Source: Candidatus Thiodubiliella endoseptemdiera | GTDB taxonomy: Bacteria; Pseudomonadota; Gammaproteobacteria; PS1; Pseudothioglobaceae | DNA: 64,000 bases | Assembly: GCA_013416635.1 (NCBI GenBank) | Contig: JACCHT010000001.1 | Location: 248,001-312,000, forward strand | Reading direction: 5' to 3' | Shown: in pieces, positions 57,209 to 64,000 of the stretch | Layout of the letters: every line of letters starts with the position of its first letter | Position numbering within the stretch: position 1 is the first letter of the stretch | Notes under the pieces: model-generated | Database searches by the model: none | Told to the model about the DNA's origin: nothing | What the model saw: only the letters and a program-made list of their open reading frames with translations | Made by a program: the position numbers and the translations under genes

Positions 57209-58104
57209 ATGAAACATTTTATTAACTTAGATGACTTGTCAAATAAGGATTTAAATCAAATCATTGATAATGCAATTGTGTTGAAAAAAGAACATAAATT
57301 AGGACAAATCAACAACACATTAGAGAACAAAACTTTGGCAATGATTTTTGATAAAGCCTCCACTCGCACCCGTGTCTCGTTTGAGGCAGGGATGGCACAA
57401 CTCGGTGGACATGCATTATTTCTGTCAGATCGTGATATTCAAATTGGCCGTGGCGAGCCGACAGTTGATACTGCGATTGTCATTGGCTCAATGGTTGATG
57501 CTATTATGATGCGTGTGTCTTCACATGATGACATTGTTACATTCTCTAAAAATGCTGATGTCCCCATTATTAACGCCCTATCTGATGAGTCTCATCCGTG
57601 TCAATTATTGGCAGATATGATGACTTACAAAGAACGCAAAGGCAATATTCAAGATAAAACAGTAGCGTGGATTGGTGACGGCAACAATATGTGCCATACA
57701 TATATGCAAGCCGCTAGTGTGTTTGGCTTTACTTTAAACATTGCCACACCCGTAGGTTATGAGCCTGAAAATCCTTTATTGACAAATATCAAGACTGTAT
57801 CAATTTGTATACTGATGCAACCTTAGCCTGTGAAAGTGCAGATTTAGTAGTAACCGATGTTTGGGCGAGTATGGGACAAGAAGAAGAGCAAGTCAAACGC
57901 GAACTTGCCTTTTCCAATTTCCAAGTTGATAAGGCGTTGATGGCTAATGCCAATGCTGACGCCAGTTTTATGCACTGCCTGCCTGCCCACCGGGGCGAAG
58001 AAGTGAGTGCTGATGTCATTGATGGTAAACAAAGCTTGGTATGGAATGAAGCTGAAAATCGCCTACACGCACAAAAAGCATTATTACTTTATTTATTGAA
58101 TTAG
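57209..58104 (+). pseudogene. argF: Ornithine carbamoyltransferase, one frameshift
   Basis: The N-terminal part has the carbamoyl-phosphate motif FDKASTRTRVSFEAGMAQLGG near residue 50, then DSDRDIQIGRGE-type (FLSDRDIQIGRGEP), and HPCQLLADMMT near 132. The frame breaks at AA 57791-57792; one more A gives NIKDCINLYTDATLACESADLVVTDVWASMGQE, and the HCLPAHRGEEVSADVIDG motif completes the enzyme. The stop TAG takes its G from the MITE that begins at 58104. It works with argD in arginine synthesis. Confidence 0.88.
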
Positions 58105-58264
58105 AGACCTTTGCATAAATATGAATAATCATCAAAACGCCATCTTTCATCAAATTACAAACTTTTTAAAAACACCCTTAGCCCTGCTAGGAGTGGATTT
58201 AAAAAATTTCCAATTTAATAAAATCTGTCATTTTGCTAATCATCCCTATTTATGCAAAGGTCTC
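58104..58264 (+). mobile_element. GAGACC MITE at the argF stop codon
   Basis: Complete 161-bp element. Its first base completes the argF TAG. Flanks (AATTA and TAAGG) do not show a perfect duplication, unlike most copies. Confidence 0.94.
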
Positions 58265-58270
58265 TAAGGG

Positions 58271-58969
58271 TTAAATATTTTCAGGTTTGAGTTTGTTCAT
58301 CGCTTCTTGGTAAAATTTAATCCCTCGTTCAATTTTCTCTCGCCCACGAGAGGTACGCCAGCGGTTAGTATCTCGTAGGGAATATACACAGCCGCAATAT
58401 TCTTGTTGATAAAACGATTCGCGCTTACTGAGTTCCAGCATTCTGGACGAACCGCCCTGCTTACGCCAATTAAAATCCCAATAAGTAACGCCTGCAAATG
58501 GGTTGGTTGCTCTCACGCCGCAGCCGTTGATTTGATTCATATCTTTCCAGCGGGAAATGCCTAAAGTGGATGAGATTAAATCAAAGCCGTGGGTTTTGGC
58601 ATATTCGGCGGTTACTTCGAAACGCATATCGAAACAAGTGGTGCACCGTTCGCCGCGTTCGGGTGCATCTTCTTGTCCTTGGGTGCGTTCGAACCAGTTG
58701 TCTTTGTCGTAATCTGCGTCAATAAAAGGCATGCCCAGTTTTTCGGCAAAGCGGATGTTTTCTTCTTTGCGTAATTCGTATTCTTCTCTTGGGTGGATAT
58801 TGGGGTTGTAGAAGAAAATGGTGGTTTCAATCTTTGATACTGCCAAAGCTTCCATAATTTCCCCTGCACAAGGGGCGCAACAAGAGTGCATTAATAACTT
58901 TTTCTCGCCATTGGGGGTTTGTAATTTTGGACGCTCATAGCCCTGCAAACTGTAATCTACTTTAGGCAT
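58271..58969 (-). CDS. queH: Epoxyqueuosine reductase QueH
   Basis: The 232-residue protein matches QueH (formerly DUF208): [18 protein letters not shown] near residue 26, [17 protein letters not shown] near 52, [11 protein letters not shown] near 108 and the C-terminal [10 protein letters not shown], providing the Cys ligands of an Fe-S cluster. It completes queuosine from epoxyqueuosine, replacing QueG. The start at 58967-58969 has AAGGTG upstream. The 5' end overlaps the HolD-like gene by about 13 bp. Confidence 0.93.
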   Translation of the reverse strand: MPKVDYSLQGYERPKLQTPNGEKKLLMHSCCAPCAGEIMEALAVSKIETTIFFYNPNIHPREEYELRKEENIRFAEKLGMPFIDADYDKDNWFERTQGQEDAPERGERCTTCFDMRFEVTAEYAKTHGFDLISSTLGISRWKDMNQINGCGVRATNPFAGVTYWDFNWRKQGGSSRMLELSKRESFYQQEYCGCVYSLRDTNRWRTSRGREKIERGIKFYQEAMNKLKPENI

Positions 58970-59403
58970 TGTTGCACCTTTTTTAATACTTCCCAAGCCG
59001 CTCGTTTGAATGACTCGTTGACTAAAATTTCACTGGGATGGTGTGTGCTAAAGTGCTGTGGTAATGAGGGTTTTAATGTTGCACTCATTAATAATACGGT
59101 TTTGGCATTGTATTTTTCCAGTGTTGCTGTTAACGCATTTGCTTGAATGCTAACGCATTGAATATCGGCTGTTTTCAACCCAATCGCACCCAGCATTTTA
59201 AATAAAAATACTTGGGTATTGCCTGCTTGGCAGAAAGAATGGGCGTTCTGGGTTTCAATCACCAAGCATTGGGTGTTTATTTTTGGCGTCGTTGTTGCTA
59301 CATTAGCAGTGTCGGCGGTATTAGCAGTGCTGGATTTCTCAAGATAGAGAAAATCAGGCACACCCAGTGCTTCTAAATAATCATTGCGTTGTGCCTGATT
59401 CAT
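58957..59403 (-). CDS. HolD-like protein (putative DNA polymerase III psi subunit)
   Basis: The 148-residue protein begins [17 protein letters not shown] and ends [24 protein letters not shown]. Both resemble the ends of the psi subunit (..YL.aLGi..W., and hP..iL.np.lKR.aW..Lk). The middle has [20 protein letters not shown], as expected for its nucleotide-fold core. Psi links the clamp loader to chi and SSB. It overlaps leuA by ATGA and queH by about 13 bp. Psi proteins diverge fast and the call is moderate; low-complexity [14 protein letters not shown] near 27-40 is not typical. Confidence 0.55.
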   Translation of the reverse strand: MNQAQRNDYLEALGVPDFLYLEKSSTANTADTANVATTTPKINTQCLVIETQNAHSFCQAGNTQVFLFKMLGAIGLKTADIQCVSIQANALTATLEKYNAKTVLLMSATLKPSLPQHFSTHHPSEILVNESFKRAAWEVLKKVQQCLK

Positions 59404-60932
59404 ATTTGTGGATGCGCTTTATCGGTCGCAACTAGAATTTTGTTGAGCCCGTTAATATACGCTTTAGCACTGGCAATGATGATGTCGGTATCTGCCCCTT
59501 GTCCGTTGACGATACGCCCGTCAGATTCAAGACGCACATTGACTTCGCCGAGTGCATCGGTGCCATGGGTAACATTTGAGACGGAATACAATTGCAAATT
59601 CACCTTAATATCAACCAGTGAATTGATGGCACTAAATGTCGCATCAACTGCGCCTGAAGTGTTGGCAGTAGCGGTTTTTTCTTGTCCATCAATAGTCAGT
59701 TTGACTTCGGCTGCATTTTGTTTGCCTGTTTCACTGGATACTTTTAGCGACACCAAACAGATGCTTTCGTGTTCTTCAATTTGCCCTTCCGACACCAGTG
59801 CTTGCAAGTCTTCATCAAAGATTTCGTGTTTTTTGTCTGCCAATTCTTTAAAACGCACAAACGCTTCATTCAAACTGTCATCAGAATCAAATTCAACACC
59901 CAGTTCATTCAGTCTGACTTTGAATGCGTTACGACCCGAATGCTTACCCATTACCAATTGATTGGCATTCCAGCCGACATCCTCTGCCCGCATAATTTCG
60001 TAAGTTTCACGGTGTTTGAGAACGCCATCTTGGTGAATACCCGCTTCGTGAGCAAAGGCGTTAGCACCCACAATCGCCTTGTTAGGTTGCACGATAAAGC
60101 CGGTTACGCTCGATACTAGACGAGAGGCAGACAGGATTTGCGTGCTGTCAATATCGGTGTCACAGTCAAAAATATCTTGACGGGTTCGCACTGCCATCAC
60201 TACTTCTTCCAGTGAGCTGTTGCCTGCTCGTTCGCCCAAACCGTTAATGGTGCATTCAACTTGACGGGCTCCATTCAACACTGCTGACAGGGAATTGGCA
60301 ACTGCCAGCCCTAAATCATTATGGCAATGTGCAGAAAAAATGGCTTGGTCAGAATTGGGAATGCGTTGCATTAGATTTTTAATGATTGCACCAAATTGAT
60401 GTGGCATATTGTAGCCCACGGTATCGGGGATATTAATCGTGGTTGCACCTGCCTTAATGGCTGCTTCAATCACACGACAAAGAAAATCTTCATCACTGCG
60501 TCCTGCATCTTCGGGCGAAAATTCCACATCGTCTGTCCAATTTCTAGCACGGGTTACCGAGCGAACGGCTTGCTCCAGCACTTGGTCGGGTGTCATATTC
60601 AACTTCATCTGCATATGAATATCACTGGTGGCAATAAAGGTGTGAATGCGTGATGAGTTGGCGCCTTTTAAGGCTTCCCCTGCACGGTCGATGTCTTTAT
60701 CCAGTGCGCGAGCGAGCGAGCAAATAGTGGCATCTTTAATGGTATTGGCGACGGCTTGAACGGCGTCAAAATCGCCCAGTGAAGCGATGGCAAATCCTGC
60801 TTCGATGACATCGACCCGCATTTTTTCTAGCACTTTGGCAATGCGGATTTTTTCTTCTTTAGTCATTGACGCACCTGGTGATTGCTCACCGTCTCTTAGC
60901 GTCGTATCAAAAATAATAAGCTTATTGGACAT
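59400..60932 (-). CDS. leuA: 2-isopropylmalate synthase
   Basis: The 510-residue protein has the HMG-CoA-lyase-like barrel start [21 protein letters not shown] at residues 8-28, the metal motif [15 protein letters not shown] near 200, [19 protein letters not shown] near 225 and a C-terminal LeuA allosteric domain (from about 390). It commits 2-ketoisovalerate to leucine and is feedback-inhibited by leucine in the family. It is near, but not contiguous with, ilvBNC. Confidence 0.95.
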   Translation of the reverse strand: MSNKLIIFDTTLRDGEQSPGASMTKEEKIRIAKVLEKMRVDVIEAGFAIASLGDFDAVQAVANTIKDATICSLARALDKDIDRAGEALKGANSSRIHTFIATSDIHMQMKLNMTPDQVLEQAVRSVTRARNWTDDVEFSPEDAGRSDEDFLCRVIEAAIKAGATTINIPDTVGYNMPHQFGAIIKNLMQRIPNSDQAIFSAHCHNDLGLAVANSLSAVLNGARQVECTINGLGERAGNSSLEEVVMAVRTRQDIFDCDTDIDSTQILSASRLVSSVTGFIVQPNKAIVGANAFAHEAGIHQDGVLKHRETYEIMRAEDVGWNANQLVMGKHSGRNAFKVRLNELGVEFDSDDSLNEAFVRFKELADKKHEIFDEDLQALVSEGQIEEHESICLVSLKVSSETGKQNAAEVKLTIDGQEKTATANTSGAVDATFSAINSLVDIKVNLQLYSVSNVTHGTDALGEVNVRLESDGRIVNGQGADTDIIIASAKAYINGLNKILVATDKAHPQI

Positions 60933-61131
60933 TTTTGTCTCTCCTGTTTGTGTTTGTTACTGTATTACTATGTTATTGTATTACTTGCGTGGTTTTGGTT
61001 GCCTGCCTTTCAGCAATGCAATATGATTTGATTACCTTACGGTAATAATCGTAACACTAGGAGAGTGTTTTGCGTGTTGTAAATTTTTTTCATCTTATTC
61101 ATTATGGCGGTGATTATAAACTAAAGCCGCA
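60933..61131 (-). promoter_or_regulatory. leuA upstream region
   Basis: The 199-bp gap holds a good RBS (AGGAGAG) eight bases before the leuA ATG and two small inverted repeats: TTACCTTACGGTAA (about 61034-61047) and AACACT/AGTGTT around CTCCT (about 61053-61070). They could be operator or attenuator elements, but no leucine-rich leader peptide is evident, and no clear -35/-10 pair was found. Confidence 0.35.
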
Positions 61132-61878
61132 TCAACTTCTTGCCTTTTTTTTCAAGGCGCGTTTTTTACGCACATCAATCGTCGTAACAATCAAACCAGA
61201 CAAGGCATAAATAAAGAAAAATGCAAATAAAATAGTGCTCGGATATAGAGTAATAATGACAATCGCTAAAATAGCAATCAATAATAATTTAAAGGACGCC
61301 CTACCTTTGAGATTAACCTTCTTAAAACTGTAATAACGAATATTACTCACCATTAACACACCAGCACCCACCAAAATAACCCAACTGGCAATCAGCAAAT
61401 AGGGATCATAAACGGTAACCCCGATCATTTCCTTGGTCCACACCATACCCGCCACCAAGGCAGCGGCAGCAGGAGAGGGCAAACCTTGAAAATAACGCTT
61501 ATCTTCAATACCAATTTGCGTATTAAAACGCGCCAAACGCAATGCGCCCGCAGCCACATAGACAAAAGCCCCTATCCAGCCAATCTTTCCTACACCTTCA
61601 AACAGCCAAAAATACATCAACAACGCAGGCGCTACACCAAATGACACCATATCTGCCATTGAATCATACTGCTCACCAAACGCACTTTGGGTGTTCGTCA
61701 GTCGAGCAACACGCCCATCCAAACCATCCCATAACATTGCCACAAAAATAGCGATAGCCGATTCTGCATACTGCCCTTGGGTCGCAAGAATAATCGCAAA
61801 AAATCCTGAAAACAAGCCAAATGTCGTCAACACATTGGGTAATAAATACACACCTCTTCTTGGTTTTTTTTCTGTCAT
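61132..61878 (-). CDS. pssA: CDP-diacylglycerol-serine O-phosphatidyltransferase
   Basis: The 248-residue membrane protein has the complete CDP-alcohol phosphotransferase motif, DG-x2-AR-x8-G-x3-D-x3-D (DGRVAR near residue 57 to YDSMAD), and about seven helices. It makes phosphatidylserine, the precursor of phosphatidylethanolamine, in the inner membrane. The start at 61876-61878 (MTEKKPRRG) has GGAGAAGG upstream; a longer frame to 61908 would run into the ilvC terminator. It is the Bacillus/archaeal-type PssA, often beside ilvC and leuA. Confidence 0.93.
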   Translation of the reverse strand: MTEKKPRRGVYLLPNVLTTFGLFSGFFAIILATQGQYAESAIAIFVAMLWDGLDGRVARLTNTQSAFGEQYDSMADMVSFGVAPALLMYFWLFEGVGKIGWIGAFVYVAAGALRLARFNTQIGIEDKRYFQGLPSPAAAALVAGMVWTKEMIGVTVYDPYLLIASWVILVGAGVLMVSNIRYYSFKKVNLKGRASFKLLLIAILAIVIITLYPSTILFAFFFIYALSGLIVTTIDVRKKRALKKKARS

Positions 61879-61896
61879 TTTTACCTTCTCCCCATT

Positions 61897-61925
61897 AAAA
61901 ATGCCCAAACTATTTGGGCATTTTT
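61897..61925 (-). terminator. Terminator after ilvC
   Basis: AAAAATGCCCAAA and TTTGGGCATTTTT form a 13-bp stem around a three-base loop, directly after the ilvC stop and before pssA on the minus strand. Confidence 0.88.
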
Positions 61926-61933
61926 AAAGGTTG

Positions 61934-62959
<1,026 letters not shown>

Positions 62960-62966
62960 TTAATAT

Positions 62967-63449
62967 TTAATATTCTCTTTTCTGACAAACGCCGGTAACG
63001 CCTGTTCTTGAAACTTCTAAAATTTTACTCACATCAAGCGATGCTAAAAAATCATCTATTCTTTGACTTTTACCTGCTATTTCAACAGTATAAGTATTTT
63101 CGCTGACATCAACTATCTTGCCCGCATACTCATCAATATGCTGGTCAATATCCGCTTGTGTACTTGGTTCTACATTAATTTTAACTAACATCAACTCGCG
63201 TTCAATATGTTCAGTTGCCGTCAAATTAGTCACCGTCACCACATCAATTAATTTATTCAATTGCTTAACGATTTGCTCAATAATATCTTCATCGCCAATA
63301 CTCACAATCGTCATTCGTGACAGCGTTGCATCGTTAGTAGGTGCTACCGTCAATGATTCAATATTAAAGCCGCGCGCTGAAAACAAACCTGATACTCTTG
63401 ACAATGCGCCTGATTCATTTTCTAATTGTATTGAAATAATGTGCTTCAT
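62967..63449 (-). CDS. ilvN: Acetolactate synthase small subunit
   Basis: The 160-residue regulatory subunit begins with an ACT domain ([33 protein letters not shown]) and continues with the second ACT-like domain; [12 protein letters not shown] closes it. The length fits the IlvH/IlvN long small-subunit type. It binds valine for feedback control. Its ATG overlaps the large-subunit stop (ATGA-type, 63446-63449). Confidence 0.95.
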   Translation of the reverse strand: MKHIISIQLENESGALSRVSGLFSARGFNIESLTVAPTNDATLSRMTIVSIGDEDIIEQIVKQLNKLIDVVTVTNLTATEHIERELMLVKINVEPSTQADIDQHIDEYAGKIVDVSENTYTVEIAGKSQRIDDFLASLDVSKILEVSRTGVTGVCQKREY

Positions 63450-64000
63450 ACTAAATTCAATCCTTTATCATTTGTTGATGCCATTTCATCACGCCCCGCT
63501 AGCAACATCTCATGATGTCCTGCACCCGATGGAATCATTGGAAATACATTTTCAGTTGGGTCGGTCAAAATATCTAAGAATACAGTTCTGTCTTTTTGTG
63601 CAAAAGCCTCTTTTAAAGCAGGCATTAAATCTGCTTCTTTCTCAACTTTAATCCCTATGTGTCCATAACTTTCAGCCAATTTGACAAAATCAGGCAACGC
63701 ATCCATATATGACATTGAATAACGCTTATCATAGAAAAATTCTTGCCATTGTCTTACCATTCCTAAGTAACCATTATTCAAATTAATAATTTTAACGGGG
63801 GTGTCATATTGTAACATTGTTGATAATTCTTGCAACATCATTTGAATACTGCCCTCACCTGTAACACAAGCTACATCTGAATTCGGTTCTGCGAGTTTCG
63901 CCCCCATCGCTGCTGGCAGACCAAAACCCATCGTGCCTAAACCACCCGAATTAATCCAGCGACGCGGCTTATCAAATGGGTAATATTGTGCTGCCCACAT
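63446..64000 (-). CDS. ilvB: Acetolactate synthase large subunit, 5' end outside window
   Basis: The C-terminal 184 residues are present, read on the minus strand from the right edge. They contain [20 protein letters not shown], the thiamine-diphosphate/Mg motif [29 protein letters not shown], and the family C-terminus ([14 protein letters not shown]). The enzyme joins pyruvate with a second 2-oxo acid in branched-chain synthesis. The gene heads the ilvB-ilvN-ilvC operon; whether it is ilvB, ilvI or ilvG cannot be told. Confidence 0.95.
   Translation of the reverse strand: MWAAQYYPFDKPRRWINSGGLGTMGFGLPAAMGAKLAEPNSDVACVTGEGSIQMMLQELSTMLQYDTPVKIINLNNGYLGMVRQWQEFFYDKRYSMSYMDALPDFVKLAESYGHIGIKVEKEADLMPALKEAFAQKDRTVFLDILTDPTENVFPMIPSGAGHHEMLLAGRDEMASTNDKGLNLV

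Noticed and set aside
2804-58264. CRISPR array from repeated 161-bp units
   Set aside because: Copies are kilobases apart in both orientations with target duplications; no regular spacer structure or cas genes.

Overview
The window is AT-rich, gene-dense bacterial chromosome. The protein families (Rho, RadA, NrdR, GlnD, PcnB, AceE of the homodimeric type, LptF/LptG, RoxA, UbiH-type hydroxylase) point to a gammaproteobacterium. A small exported Asn/Gly/Trp-rich repeat protein resembling sulfur-globule proteins, a SulP anion permease, low GC, many near-identical short mobile repeats and many broken genes fit a sulfur-oxidising SUP05/Thioglobus-type organism, possibly an invertebrate symbiont. 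That taxonomic placement is inference; no rRNA gene is present.

Region 1 (1-17 kb, all minus strand) is a surface-polysaccharide locus: wza (partial), wzb, a WecA-type initiating transferase, several family 2 glycosyltransferases, an EpsG-like polymerase, FkbM methyltransferases in different states of decay, a Wzx flippase, and GDP-fucose synthesis (manC, gmd, fcl) running on directly from xseB-ispA. A hipBA toxin-antitoxin pair and an AlbA_2 (Schlafen-type) gene are lodged inside it. galE (38 kb) and algC (52.5 kb) supply further sugar precursors.

Region 2 (17-34 kb) is housekeeping: pcnB, queF, lptF, rho, trxA, glnD, a ubiquinone-pathway hydroxylase, a Sel1-repeat protein, the sulfur-globule-like protein, tRNA-Val, pyrF, tRNA-Arg, a GFA protein, aroC, a SulP permease, an exported Hsp20-like protein and queE. 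Region 3 (34-52 kb) holds a broken pentapeptide-repeat gene, uvrB, aspC-type aminotransferase, galE, lptG, eptA-like, a PAP2 phosphatase, a DUF3108 protein, tRNA-His, radA, nrdR, glyA, roxA, an EamA transporter, a HopJ-family protein, aceE and rseC. Region 4 (52-64 kb) holds algC, mgtE, hpf, an orphan small acidic protein, argD, argF, queH, a HolD-like gene, leuA, pssA and ilvC-ilvN-ilvB (last gene partial).

The most striking feature is a 161-bp MITE-like element with GAGACCTTTGCATAAAT termini. Thirteen near-identical copies and one longer relative occur in 64 kb, eight with perfect 5-bp target duplications. They sit at gene boundaries, and their termini supply stop codons (galE, the aspC-type gene, argF, the AlbA_2 gene) or alternative ATG starts (glnD, the EamA gene). 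A second palindromic repeat family and several decayed relics lie in the polysaccharide locus.

A second window-wide pattern is that at least a dozen genes, including glyA, ispA, uvrB, glnD, lptG and argF, are broken by small indels that nearly all read as 1- or 2-base deletions, often in homopolymers. This looks more like residual consensus error than true gene loss, but that needs read-level checking.
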